Shown here: positions 17,831-26,006 of the stretch, piece after piece
Position numbering within the stretch: the first letter of the stretch is position 1
Layout of the letters: each line of letters opens with the position of its first letter
From: DATKUC01 sp964553615
GTDB taxonomy: Bacteria > Spirochaetota > Spirochaetia > DSM-27196 > DATKUC01
Assembly (NCBI GenBank): GCA_964553615.1
Contig: CAZKMA010000015.1
Coordinates: forward strand, 1 to 64,000
Direction of reading: 5' to 3'
Length of the DNA stretch: 64,000 bases
Made by a program: the position numbers and the translations under genes
The notes under the pieces: model-generated
What the model saw: only the letters and a program-made list of their open reading frames with translations
Told to the model about the DNA's origin: nothing
Database searches by the model: none

Positions 17831-18328
17831 ATGGAAAGGATAGATATTCCGTCAGGGTTCTTTCCGCTGCGTCCCGAAAAGCAACCCGAGAAGCGAGTAT
17901 CCCGCAAGAAGCCAGCAAAACGATCGCTTTTTTCCGCCCTGGACGTGGAAGAATCCGGGACGGACGAGAGTGGGCTTCTCTTCCATTCCGGTGCCATTGA
18001 ACTCACCGATGAACAGATCGAAGCCATGCTGGATGATATTCATCGACTTGGAGACGTCGTTCGAAAGGAGACGTCTCTCCCGTCAATACGGGATTATCGC
18101 AAAGCGGTCAGCGCTTTTATCCACGTTGTGGTCGAGCGCGGGCTTATCGTGGAAGAGAACGTATCCGGCAGGAATGTCCTGAACCGGAAGAAATTCGCAT
18201 TGATCAAAGTAATCGACGAAAAGCTGGAGCGTCTTGCACTCGGCATCCTTCAGACGCAGAAGGATCAGTTCGACATCCTGGCACGCGTGGATGAGATTAA
18301 TGGCCTGCTGGTGGATCTCCTGAGATAG
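17831..18328 (+). CDS. YaaR-family (DUF327) protein
   Basis: Protein of 165 aa, helical and cytoplasmic. After a basic N-terminal tail of about 45 residues, the pattern 'SIRDYRKAVSAFIHVVVERG' followed by 'ALIKVIDEKLERLALGIL' and a C-terminal 'ILARVDEINGLLVDLL' fits the YaaR family. In Bacillus, yaaR is close to yaaT (ricT). Here the next gene, 25 bp on, is the RicT homologue, which supports the call. No catalytic motif is seen and its exact role is unknown. Confidence 0.8.
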   Translation: MERIDIPSGFFPLRPEKQPEKRVSRKKPAKRSLFSALDVEESGTDESGLLFHSGAIELTDEQIEAMLDDIHRLGDVVRKETSLPSIRDYRKAVSAFIHVVVERGLIVEENVSGRNVLNRKKFALIKVIDEKLERLALGILQTQKDQFDILARVDEINGLLVDLLR

Positions 18329-18353
18329 GGGAGCATCGGAAGAGGAGCTTAAT

Positions 18354-19307
18354 ATGTCACAGTCGTCAGCTGTTTCCAGTCCTGCCGCGGATGGCGGACA
18401 CGCCGAAGAGGGCCCCGGGAGTCTCTGGCTGGTGAAGGTTCTGCACTGCAACGAGACCGAGCTGTGCAAGGCATCGGATGGAATGTCGATTGCCCGGGAT
18501 GATCTGGTGGTTATCCCAACGCGTTATGGAAAGGATCTTGGCCGTGTCCTTGGCCCCGTTCAGCCTGATAATTCCCGAACCTGGGATACCATCCGTACAG
18601 TTCACCGGCTCGCGACCGAAGAGGACCGTTCTCGCTATAACGAGAATCTCGAGCGTGTTGGCGAAGCCATGCGGGTCGGCCGTGAAAAGATCGAGGAACA
18701 CAATCTTGATATGACGCTCGTTTCGGCCCACTATCTGCTGGAAGAGCCGAAGATTCTCTTTTTCTTTACGGCCGAGAACCGGGTGGATTTTCGTGACCTC
18801 GTAAAGGATCTCGTAGCGATTTATCGGTTGCGGATAGAATTGCGCCAGATTGGCGTGCGAGACGAATCCCGCGTGCTTGGCGGTATCGGAGTGTGCGGAC
18901 GCGTGCTGTGCTGCAACGGGATCACCGACAAACTGAAACCGGTTTCGATCAAGATGGCGAAACTGCAGAATCTCTCACTCAATTCAATGAAAATCTCCGG
19001 ACCATGCGGACGTTTGCTGTGCTGTCTTGCGTATGAGCACGATTTCTATCGGGAAGCACGAAAGGCGCTCCCCTCGGAGGGTCATCGACTCCATTATGAC
19101 GGCTCGTTGTTTCGGATTGTTGAAGTGAATGTCGTCAGCCGGCAGATAAAGATGCTTGGGGAAGACGGTCGGTTCCTTGCATTTCCGGTATGCAGGTTCA
19201 AGTACGATTCTCCGACGCAGAGATGGCGGGTTCTCGAGGAGGCCGCCTGTTCACAGGAAACAGCCTGTTCACCGGAAACGGCCGGTTCACAGGCGCCTCG
19301 GCCATAG
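18354..19307 (+). CDS. ricT: PSP1-domain protein, RicT/YaaT-like
   Basis: Protein of 317 aa. The PSP1 C-terminal domain lies at about residues 100-230, with two Cys-rich motifs, 'GVCGRVLCCNG' and 'GPCGRLLCCLAYE'. In Bacillus, RicT joins RicA and RicF in a complex that binds iron-sulphur clusters and supports RNase Y-dependent mRNA maturation, and the Cys pairs here fit cluster binding. RicA and RicF are not in the window. The ATG at 18354 has GAGGAG upstream. The last 18 residues come from an imperfect 18-bp triplication that adds two further Cys. Last gene of the LytM-like/bactofilin/YaaR operon. Confidence 0.88.
   Translation: MSQSSAVSSPAADGGHAEEGPGSLWLVKVLHCNETELCKASDGMSIARDDLVVIPTRYGKDLGRVLGPVQPDNSRTWDTIRTVHRLATEEDRSRYNENLERVGEAMRVGREKIEEHNLDMTLVSAHYLLEEPKILFFFTAENRVDFRDLVKDLVAIYRLRIELRQIGVRDESRVLGGIGVCGRVLCCNGITDKLKPVSIKMAKLQNLSLNSMKISGPCGRLLCCLAYEHDFYREARKALPSEGHRLHYDGSLFRIVEVNVVSRQIKMLGEDGRFLAFPVCRFKYDSPTQRWRVLEEAACSQETACSPETAGSQAPRP
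19245..19298 (+). repeat. 18-bp imperfect triplication at the ricT 3' end
   Basis: Three 18-bp units (19245-19262, 19263-19280, 19281-19298) share GCC-G/T-GTTCAC and encode A-C-S-Q-E-T, A-C-S-P-E-T and A-G-S-Q-A-P. They sit at the extreme C-terminus, outside the conserved PSP1 core. Confidence 0.85.
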
Positions 19308-19316
19308 TTTTTCGTC

Positions 19317-21437
19317 TCAGCCAACCTGTTCCTCTTCCCCGGCGGAGTATTGCAATCGATAGAGGTTGTAGTACACGCCCCGTTGCTCGAGCAATTGTGC
19401 ATGATTCCCCTGTTCAACGAGTTCGCCTCCCGAAAGGACCAGGATAAGATCTGAGTGCTTGATGGTGGAGAGCCGGTGTGCGATGACCAGTGCCGTCCGG
19501 TTTGACAGCAGCGCTTCGAGTGCCCGCTGGATGAGCCGTTCGGTCTCCGTGTCAATGTTGGCTGTTGCCTCGTCCATGATGATTATTCGCGGGTCGTGTG
19601 CAATGACCCGGGCAAAACTAATGAGCTGCCGTTGACCCGTTGAAATGTTGGTTGCGCCTTCGGTAAGCATTGACTGGTAGGTGTCGGGTAAGGACTGAAC
19701 GAACTGGTCTGCCTGCACAAGCCGCGCCGCATTCAACAATTCTTCGTCGGACATCTCCTTGCCAAGCAGTATGTTTTCACGGATGGTATCGCTGAACAGG
19801 AAGACGTCCTGCTGGATGGGCTGGATTACTGTCCGCAAAGTCGACAGCGGCAGATCCCGGATATCCACTCCGTCGAGGAGGATTCTTCCGGACTGGATGT
19901 CCCAGAGTCGGGTCAGCAGGTTCGCTATGGTGGTTTTCCCGGCTCCGGTGTAACCCACTATGGCTACGGTCTGTCCTGGTTCTATCCGCATGGACAGATC
20001 CCGGATGACCGGCTCACCTTCCTTGTAGCTGAAACTGACATGATCGAATACGAGTTCGCCGCGTACCGGCGGGAGTAGAGATGTTCCCGTGTCGGGAATC
20101 CTGTCCACCTCATCGAGAAGTTCGAATACTCGTTCACTGCCGGCAAGCGCCGACTGGAGAATAGTAAATTTCTCGGAGATGTCCATGACCGGTTTGTAGA
20201 ACTTCTGGATAAGGTTTATGAATGCAACCAGTACTCCGAGCGATATTGCGCCCGCCAGGAGGAAGCCGGCACCGAAGTAAATTATCGTGGCAATCGATAT
20301 CGCCGAAAACAGATCGATGATGGGCCTGAATGTTGCAAAAACATACACCTGTGTGAGATTTGCCCGGGTCAGTTGCTGGTTTTTCTCCTGGAACTCTTCC
20401 CGGGAACGGTTTTCCTGTGCAAAGAGCTGTACCACGAGCATTCCCGAGAGGTGCTCCGACAGGTAGGCGTTCACCTGGGATACCCAGAGTCTGAGGCGTC
20501 GATACGCTTCCCGAGCCTTGAGGCGATAGATCAGTGTGGCTATCAGAACCGGAGGAAGCGTTGCGAGGGTAATGAGCCCCAGGTGGACATCGAGTGAAAA
20601 CAGCGTAATGATGGCGCCGAACATGAGTGCGACGTCCTGGAGAAGGCTGACGAGTACCGATGTGAAGAGCTCGTTGATGGTCTCCACATCGTTTGTCATC
20701 CGCGTAACCAGTTTTCCCACCGGGTGTCGGCCGAGAAACCTGAGCGACTGACGCATGGTGTGTCCGAAGAGCTCGATGCGGATATCCTGCATGACCCGCT
20801 GCCCGGTAAGCGCCATAAGGTAGATCTGCAGGAAACCGAACAGCAATTGCCCGATCAGCAATCCGAGAAACGAAGCCGCGGATCGTTTCAGCCCGGAAAG
20901 ATCGTGTTGCCGAACCACCGAGATATCCGCGGGTGAAAGATGTTTCAGGTCGCCTGCAGATATTGCGGCAAATTCAATTCCCGGTTTTGCGCTTTTCTGT
21001 CCGGTAATGAAGAGCGATCCGTTGCGGCTCACTACGGCCTGTTGTTCCGCGTTCCGGAGGGTAATAACGTAGTAGTTGCGGGTATCGACAATTCCCTGTT
21101 TCACGAGCCGGGATTTCTGAACCCCGGTTACTGCTTTGAGACGATACTCCGGGATGTAGTAGAAGGAGCCAATGCGCACGTCCTGCGGCGTTATTTTCGC
21201 ACCCTTCAACTCCGGTCTGCCGATTGCGCTCGCCTCGACTCTGGAGTAGGTGTTCACCAGGTTGTGGTCTATGGTCCGTTGAAGAACAACAGGAAGGAGC
21301 AATTCTGCTGCAGTCGCAACAACAAGAGCCACAACGGCAAGCCCTGTTATCCGACGATACGGTTTCAGGTACCGGAGAAGCCTTCGCATGAGTGCCGGAT
21401 CGTAGCCGGTGATGATTTTTTCCTGTTCCACCGTCAA
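19317..21437 (-). CDS. ABC exporter subunit, BmrD/YheH-like
   Basis: Protein of 706 aa: a six-TM exporter domain fused to an ATPase. An insertion of about 120 residues between TM1 and TM2 (residues 50-170) is predicted to be extracytoplasmic. It resembles the extra domain of BmrD-type half-transporters and explains the length. The ATPase has Walker A 'GYTGAGKTT', a non-canonical signature 'ISTGQRQ', Walker B 'IIIMDEATANID' with the catalytic Glu, and the H-loop 'VIAHRLSTI'. The TTG start at 21437 shares bases with the TGA of the upstream subunit; an in-frame GTG two codons later is an alternative. Substrate unknown, probably a drug or lipid. Confidence 0.92.
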   Translation of the reverse strand: MTVEQEKIITGYDPALMRRLLRYLKPYRRITGLAVVALVVATAAELLLPVVLQRTIDHNLVNTYSRVEASAIGRPELKGAKITPQDVRIGSFYYIPEYRLKAVTGVQKSRLVKQGIVDTRNYYVITLRNAEQQAVVSRNGSLFITGQKSAKPGIEFAAISAGDLKHLSPADISVVRQHDLSGLKRSAASFLGLLIGQLLFGFLQIYLMALTGQRVMQDIRIELFGHTMRQSLRFLGRHPVGKLVTRMTNDVETINELFTSVLVSLLQDVALMFGAIITLFSLDVHLGLITLATLPPVLIATLIYRLKAREAYRRLRLWVSQVNAYLSEHLSGMLVVQLFAQENRSREEFQEKNQQLTRANLTQVYVFATFRPIIDLFSAISIATIIYFGAGFLLAGAISLGVLVAFINLIQKFYKPVMDISEKFTILQSALAGSERVFELLDEVDRIPDTGTSLLPPVRGELVFDHVSFSYKEGEPVIRDLSMRIEPGQTVAIVGYTGAGKTTIANLLTRLWDIQSGRILLDGVDIRDLPLSTLRTVIQPIQQDVFLFSDTIRENILLGKEMSDEELLNAARLVQADQFVQSLPDTYQSMLTEGATNISTGQRQLISFARVIAHDPRIIIMDEATANIDTETERLIQRALEALLSNRTALVIAHRLSTIKHSDLILVLSGGELVEQGNHAQLLEQRGVYYNLYRLQYSAGEEEQVG

Positions 21438-23179
21438 TCCACCCCTGTGTGATGATGTTCCAGCTTCTGAAGCATGAAGATCTGGCGATACAGCCCCTCT
21501 TCTTCAACCAGCGTATCGTGAGTTCCTTCCTGGACAATGGCCCCCTGGTCGAGCACTATGATGTGGTCGGCGCTTGCAAGGGTTGAAACCCGGTGCGATA
21601 TGATGATGCTCGTCTTGGAGCGGCGAAAGCGAAGCAGTTCGTTCAGGATTTTTTCTTCGGTTTCCGTATCCACTGCCGACAGCGCATCATCGAAAATCAG
21701 TATGTTCGGGCGAACTGCCAGTGCGCGCGAAATGGCAATGCGCTGCTTCTGCCCTCCGGAGAGAGTAACTCCCCGTTCGCCAACCTGAGTCTCCCATCCT
21801 GCGGGGAAGATGCCCATGTCTCTGCTTATTGTCGAAATGTCTGCAACCTCACGGATCAGCTGATCGTTGGTCTCGCTCATTCCGAATCGAATATTGTCGT
21901 AAATGGACGCTGAAAACAAAAACGTGTCCTGCGGCACCACGCCAAATGCCGAACGCAGTGCCTGCAGGTTGTAGTTCTGCACATCCTGTCCATCGAGGAA
22001 GATGGTCCCGGCCGGCGGATTGAGCATCCGTGGGAGCATTCGGATGAGCGTGGATTTCCCGCTGCCGGTGCGTCCGAGGATCCCGAGCGTCATGCCTTCC
22101 TCGATAGTCACCGAGACATCCCGCAGCGCCGGTTCCGGAGCGCCGGGATACGTATAGGTGAGATTGCGTATTTCTATCCGTCCTGCGGGTGAGGTCGAGT
22201 CTGCAGTCGGCGGGCTTGCAATATCCGGTTCTTCGGACAGTATTGCATCCACGCGGATGAGCGATGCTCGTCCGCGCTGAATCATGTTTACCGTGAATCC
22301 CGCGCCCAGCATGGGCCAGATAAGCATTTCGAGATAGCTGAATATGGCAATGAAAGAGCCGGGAGAGAGCTGCTGCAAAACCACCGCCCTTCCGCCGATC
22401 CAGAGGAGGATCAGACTGGTCAGACCGGCAAGGAATGTAACCGCCGGGTTAAAGACTCCCCAGATTCGGACCAGGCGCATGTTTCTGTTGCCGTACTCGT
22501 TGTTTGCGAAGCTGAAACGGTTGAGGAAGTAAGTCTCTTTGGCGAACGATTTGACAACCGTTATCCCGGAAAAGATCTCCTGTGCGTGCTGGCTCATCGT
22601 TGCAAAGCCTTCCTGAACTTTGCGGAAATACTCTCCGACGAACCGCCCGAGGCCTACAATTATGACTGTTATGATCGGAAGCGGCAGGAGCGGATAGAGC
22701 GCTACGCCGGGATTCTGGGTGAAGAGTATTATCAGGATGGCCAGGGTCATGAAGACGCCGTCGGTAAAGGAAACCAGCGCCATTCCCGTTGCCATGCGGA
22801 TGGCCTCCATGTCATTCGTGGCGCGTGCCATGAGGTCACCGATCTTGTTTCGACTGAAGAAACTCGATGAAAGCTCGAGCAGGCGGTTGAAGAGTCGCTC
22901 ACGCAGTTCCATTTCGATGCGCCGGGAAGCACCGTTTATGAAGAATCGCCAGCCGAAACGACCAACCGAGATAACGCCGGCAATGCCGATCAACTGCGCG
23001 GCAACCACAAGAAGATCGTGGAGCCGAAACTGTCCCTGCGCCACCGTATCAATGGCAATACGGAGTAACTGAGGAATGATGAGTTGCCCGCCGCTGGTGA
23101 CTACGAGAAACAGGAGTCCCGGCACGTAGTAGCGGATATATTTGCGAAAGTAGGGGTACAGCGTCTTGAAGTCTTTCAC
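21434..23179 (-). CDS. ABC exporter subunit, BmrC/YheI-like
   Basis: Protein of 581 aa, a standard half-transporter: six TM helices to about residue 310, then an ATPase with Walker A 'GRTGSGKST', a canonical 'LSGGQKQR' signature and the H-loop 'IISHRVSTL'. Walker B ends F-D-D, so the catalytic Glu is Asp. This subunit therefore supplies the Walker side of the degenerate site in a heterodimer, and its partner is the next gene with an unusual signature. The start is a GTG at 23179 with no strong Shine-Dalgarno close by. It diverges from the EamA-type gene. Confidence 0.93.
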   Translation of the reverse strand: MKDFKTLYPYFRKYIRYYVPGLLFLVVTSGGQLIIPQLLRIAIDTVAQGQFRLHDLLVVAAQLIGIAGVISVGRFGWRFFINGASRRIEMELRERLFNRLLELSSSFFSRNKIGDLMARATNDMEAIRMATGMALVSFTDGVFMTLAILIILFTQNPGVALYPLLPLPIITVIIVGLGRFVGEYFRKVQEGFATMSQHAQEIFSGITVVKSFAKETYFLNRFSFANNEYGNRNMRLVRIWGVFNPAVTFLAGLTSLILLWIGGRAVVLQQLSPGSFIAIFSYLEMLIWPMLGAGFTVNMIQRGRASLIRVDAILSEEPDIASPPTADSTSPAGRIEIRNLTYTYPGAPEPALRDVSVTIEEGMTLGILGRTGSGKSTLIRMLPRMLNPPAGTIFLDGQDVQNYNLQALRSAFGVVPQDTFLFSASIYDNIRFGMSETNDQLIREVADISTISRDMGIFPAGWETQVGERGVTLSGGQKQRIAISRALAVRPNILIFDDALSAVDTETEEKILNELLRFRRSKTSIIISHRVSTLASADHIIVLDQGAIVQEGTHDTLVEEEGLYRQIFMLQKLEHHHTGVD

Positions 23180-23245
23180 GGAACATAAAACTTCGCCAAA
23201 TTCCTCCGATCCGGCAAGTCATTTTCGTTGCGCGTACAGACATTA

Positions 23246-23274
23246 TTGACAGTTCATATATTTTGCGGGATCAT
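23246..23274 (+). promoter_or_regulatory. Possible promoter of the EamA-type gene
   Basis: A perfect TTGACA at 23246-23251, a 17-bp spacer and GATCAT at 23269-23274, ending 17 bp before the ATG. The -10 has four of six consensus bases, and the leader would be very short. Confidence 0.4.
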
Positions 23275-23291
23275 ACGCGAAACAATTATCC

Positions 23292-24272
23292 ATGATCAAC
23301 AAAACCACCGTTCGGACCGACTCACTTCTTCTCCTTACCGCTGCCATCTGGGGTTTTGCATTCGTCGCCCAGCGTGCGGGAATGGGGTATGTCGGACCGT
23401 TTCTCTACAATGCAGTTCGATTCGCGCTCGGGACGCTCTCTCTCGTTCCCCTTGTGCTTATTCGCCGTCGAATTCGCAATTCAAAGCGCGCAACGGCGGT
23501 TCCCGGCGCGGGCCTCATTGTGAACACGGAAGCCATTGATTCGAGAAACGGGGCAAAGCGACTTCCGGCATGGCTTCGCGGCTATCCGGGAATGATTGTT
23601 GCGGGAGTTATCCTGTTCGCAGCATCGTCGCTGCAGCAGGCGGGCATTGTGACTACCAGCGCCGGGAAGGCAGGGTTCATAACCGGACTGTATGTGGTCC
23701 TTGTTCCGCTGCTTGGAGGCATAATCGGACGTCGGAGTGATGCGGGCCGCTGGGTGGGTGCAATTTTTGCCGCCGTGGGACTCTACCTTCTCAGCGTAAG
23801 CGATCGATTTACCGTGGCGCCGGGAGACCTGCTCCTGCTCTTCTGCGCGGTCTTCTATACCGCACACGTGCTCGTCATAGACAGGATCTCTCCGGACATG
23901 GATCCGATCATGCTGTCGCTCGTGCAAAGCGGCGTTACCGCGATTCTCTGTTTCATCGTGGCAATTGCGACCGAACCCGTGAGCATGGATGCAATAGGAT
24001 TGGCGTGGGCTCCGATTGTTTACGGTGGCGTAATGAGCGTCGGTGTGGCCTACTCGCTGCAGATAGTTGCACAACGAACGGCTCACCCGACTCACGCAGC
24101 AATTCTCTTGAGCCTCGAGGGAACGTTCGCCGCCCTCGGTGGATTCCTCATCCTTGGGGAGGTCCTCTCCACGAGGAACCTCGTCGGCGGCGGACTCATG
24201 CTGGCCGGCATGCTGGTTGCCCAGTTGTCTGCAATCCGTCGAGATCGTCGGTCGGCCAATGTGCGCGGTTGA
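23292..24272 (+). CDS. EamA/DMT-superfamily permease
   Basis: Protein of 326 aa with about ten hydrophobic helices in two EamA repeats. The first opens 'LLLLTAAIWGFAFVAQR' and the second 'GDLLLLFCAVFYTAHV', both typical. An extended hydrophilic loop of about 40 residues separates TM2 and TM3 (residues 57-98), longer than usual. The family exports amino acids or other small metabolites; the substrate cannot be told. The ATG at 23292 is supported by conserved sequence soon after it. The stop codon overlaps the -35 of the next gene's promoter. Confidence 0.88.
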   Translation: MINKTTVRTDSLLLLTAAIWGFAFVAQRAGMGYVGPFLYNAVRFALGTLSLVPLVLIRRRIRNSKRATAVPGAGLIVNTEAIDSRNGAKRLPAWLRGYPGMIVAGVILFAASSLQQAGIVTTSAGKAGFITGLYVVLVPLLGGIIGRRSDAGRWVGAIFAAVGLYLLSVSDRFTVAPGDLLLLFCAVFYTAHVLVIDRISPDMDPIMLSLVQSGVTAILCFIVAIATEPVSMDAIGLAWAPIVYGGVMSVGVAYSLQIVAQRTAHPTHAAILLSLEGTFAALGGFLILGEVLSTRNLVGGGLMLAGMLVAQLSAIRRDRRSANVRG

Positions 24273-24297
24273 CTTTTCGTGGTTTAAATTGTAGATT
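24269..24297 (+). promoter_or_regulatory. Promoter of the small Cys-rich protein gene
   Basis: TTGACT at 24269-24274, a 17-bp spacer and TAGATT at 24292-24297, giving a leader of about 70 nt. The -35 overlaps the TGA of the upstream permease gene. Confidence 0.55.
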
Positions 24298-24372
24298 TGC
24301 GTTCAGTGTCGAACCTGTCCGCAAACCGGTCGTGGTTCCCGACGAAATGATCATGAACAACAGGAGACTACT

Positions 24373-24543
24373 ATGGCTCAGGTGAGTAAAAACGCACGCG
24401 GTGTATCTTCAACACAAAAGTTTTTCTGCAGTTGCGGCGGCGAAGTCAAGATGAAAAGCGTTTTCTCCGCAGGAAAGCTGCGCAACATTGCCGAATGCGA
24501 GAAATGCAACCGGCAGGAGCGGCGTCCGCGCGATTTCAAGTAA
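24373..24543 (+). CDS. Small Cys-rich zinc-ribbon-like protein
   Basis: Protein of 56 aa, starting 'MAQVSKNARG' and ending 'RPRDFK'. It has a C-S-C-G-G and a C-x2-C pair ('CEKC') about 20 residues apart, which together could bind one zinc ion, and it is strongly basic (Lys/Arg). It has its own promoter and a strong terminator, so it is a monocistronic gene rather than a chance frame. Its size, charge and ribbon suggest an RNA- or ribosome-associated protein, but I recognise no characterised family. An AACAGGAG Shine-Dalgarno lies about 7 bp before the ATG. Confidence 0.8.
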   Translation: MAQVSKNARGVSSTQKFFCSCGGEVKMKSVFSAGKLRNIAECEKCNRQERRPRDFK

Positions 24544-24572
24544 ATCGCATTCGGATACTTCTTCGATCCACG

Positions 24573-24607
24573 GGTCTTTCGGGTAACCGGAAGGCCTTTT
24601 CTTTTTT
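24573..24607 (+). terminator. Rho-independent terminator
   Basis: A 10-bp stem with two G-U pairs (24573-24582 with 24587-24596) and a GTAA loop, followed by TTTTCTTTTTT. It lies 30 bp after the small Cys-rich gene and insulates it from the convergent plsC. Confidence 0.8.
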
Positions 24608-24642
24608 GACCGTCCCGGACATTTTCTCAAAAGAGCCCGCAT

Positions 24643-25398
24643 TTACCCTGTGCTGTCGTGGGATCTCCAGGCCTCGAGCTGTTCAACGATCTCTGTTCTG
24701 CATTCGGTGAGCAGCGTAATGATCTCGTTCTTGTTTTTGGGTGCGGGGCGGATGGAAGTAATTTTTCCCCGGTAGGTTGCTCGTGATATGCGGGTGAACA
24801 CCGCCCACAGGCGGGAAAACACATACCCGCCATCAACGGCCACCGTTACCACCGGCAATGGGTGCATCTGAAGAAGCATCCTGGCCGCTCCGTCGTGGAA
24901 GGGACCGACCAAACCGGTCTTTGAGCGCGTACCTTCGGGGAAAACTACGGGAATTGTGCCGCCCGTACTCGATCGGGCAAGCCGTCGGATAGCCCGGTAC
25001 GTGGACGAGCGTTTTCCTGTACGGCGGATCAGGGCATGGTGCTGATAACGGAGCAGGGGCGACACCATGGGAATGAATTTCCCCAGTCCCTGCTTTGCAA
25101 CGAAACGGAGATGATTTTCAGGAAACGCCGCAATGATGAAAGGAATGTCCGCCAGGCTCTGATGATTTGAGATGAGCAGGAAGCGTTCGGGAAGTGTTTC
25201 TCCTGACGGACGGTCAAGTTCGACGCGAAGTCCAACGCACATTGCGGCGAAACGGAAAATCAGCCGGGATATGCGCGCGGACTCCGCCTGCATGTATGTC
25301 TGCGCGCGTCGTGGAGAGATCGCCATCAATACCGTCATCTTGAGACCCCAGAAGCTGAAGGACGCCGCCAGTAGAATTATGAAGAGCAGGACGTTCAT
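24643..25398 (-). CDS. plsC: 1-acylglycerol-3-phosphate acyltransferase
   Basis: Protein of 251 aa that makes phosphatidate from lysophosphatidate at the inner membrane. It has an N-terminal membrane anchor (residues 3-25), the HX4D catalytic motif in 'SNHQSLADIPF', and the glycerol-phosphate-binding 'FPEGTRSK'. The ATG at 25398 has a perfect AAGGAGGT 7 bp upstream. It is convergent with the small Cys-rich gene and divergent from rpsT. Related acyltransferases with other acceptors share these motifs. Confidence 0.9.
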   Translation of the reverse strand: MNVLLFIILLAASFSFWGLKMTVLMAISPRRAQTYMQAESARISRLIFRFAAMCVGLRVELDRPSGETLPERFLLISNHQSLADIPFIIAAFPENHLRFVAKQGLGKFIPMVSPLLRYQHHALIRRTGKRSSTYRAIRRLARSSTGGTIPVVFPEGTRSKTGLVGPFHDGAARMLLQMHPLPVVTVAVDGGYVFSRLWAVFTRISRATYRGKITSIRPAPKNKNEIITLLTECRTEIVEQLEAWRSHDSTG

Positions 25399-25495
25399 TC
25401 AGCGCACCTCCTTCGGGCTACTGTAACTGCTTGGGCGGCCACTGTACATCGGTGACCACGCGGACAAAACCGTACGCGTCGGTCGCAAAGTTTCC

Positions 25496-25524
25496 TTGAC
25501 AGTAGGGAGATTATTTGATAAGTT
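25496..25524 (+). promoter_or_regulatory. rpsT promoter
   Basis: A perfect TTGACA at 25496-25501, a 17-bp spacer and TAAGTT at 25519-25524, with an AT-rich surround. It gives a leader of about 48 nt containing GTGGAGG. Confidence 0.7.
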
Positions 25525-25578
25525 ACTCTCCTATCGACAAATAATCGGAACACGCTATACGTGTGGAGGTAGTACCCT

Positions 25579-25848
25579 TTGGCAGGCAGTAAATCAAGCG
25601 CAAAGCGACATGCGCAGAGTGAGCGACGACGAGTGAAAAACAAGTCGGTCCGCAGCGAAGTCCGCACCAGCATCAAGAAGTTTCATCAGAGTGTGGAGAC
25701 AAACAACAAGGCTGAAACGGAGAAGATTTTCCGTGAGACTCAGCAGCTCCTCGACTCTGCGGCGGGAAAGGGCGTATTTCATGCCAATACCGTTGCACGT
25801 ACAAAGTCACGACTTGTTCACAGAATGAACAAGCTTGCAGCATCCTGA
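25579..25848 (+). CDS. rpsT: 30S ribosomal protein S20
   Basis: Protein of 89 aa, highly basic and helical, with the S20 pattern 'SSAKRHAQSERRRVKNKSVRS' split by helices and the C-terminal 'HANTVARTKSRLVHRMNKL'. It binds 16S rRNA during early 30S assembly. The start is a TTG at 25579, 9 bp after GGAGG, as in Escherichia coli rpsT, where the UUG start is linked to feedback control by S20. The HU gene follows after 158 bp that contain two inverted repeats. Confidence 0.97.
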   Translation: MAGSKSSAKRHAQSERRRVKNKSVRSEVRTSIKKFHQSVETNNKAETEKIFRETQQLLDSAAGKGVFHANTVARTKSRLVHRMNKLAAS

Positions 25849-25871
25849 CAGAGACAGTGATCCCTTGTGGA

Positions 25872-25904
25872 GCCGGCAAACCGACAATCAGTCCAGATGC
25901 CGGC
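25872..25904 (+). terminator. Possible hairpin/attenuator after rpsT
   Basis: GCCGGCA (25872-25878) pairs with TGCCGGC (25898-25904) across a 19-nt loop, followed by an A/T-rich stretch with broken T-runs. It could be a weak terminator or processing structure between rpsT and the HU gene. Confidence 0.4.
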
Positions 25905-25933
25905 ACATTTATTTGTTGAGTTGCGTCGCTGGA

Positions 25934-25958
25934 CCGTGCGGAGACAGTTTGCGCACGG
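25934..25958 (+). repeat. Inverted repeat in the HU leader
   Basis: CCGTGCG (25934-25940) and CGCACGG (25952-25958) form a 7-bp stem with an 11-nt loop, about 50 nt before the HU start. It has no T-run and may be an RNA structure or protein site. Confidence 0.4.
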
Positions 25959-26006
25959 AATGAGAGGCACGGCTCGCGAGACACCTGATCCTGATAAGGA
26001 GACGAT

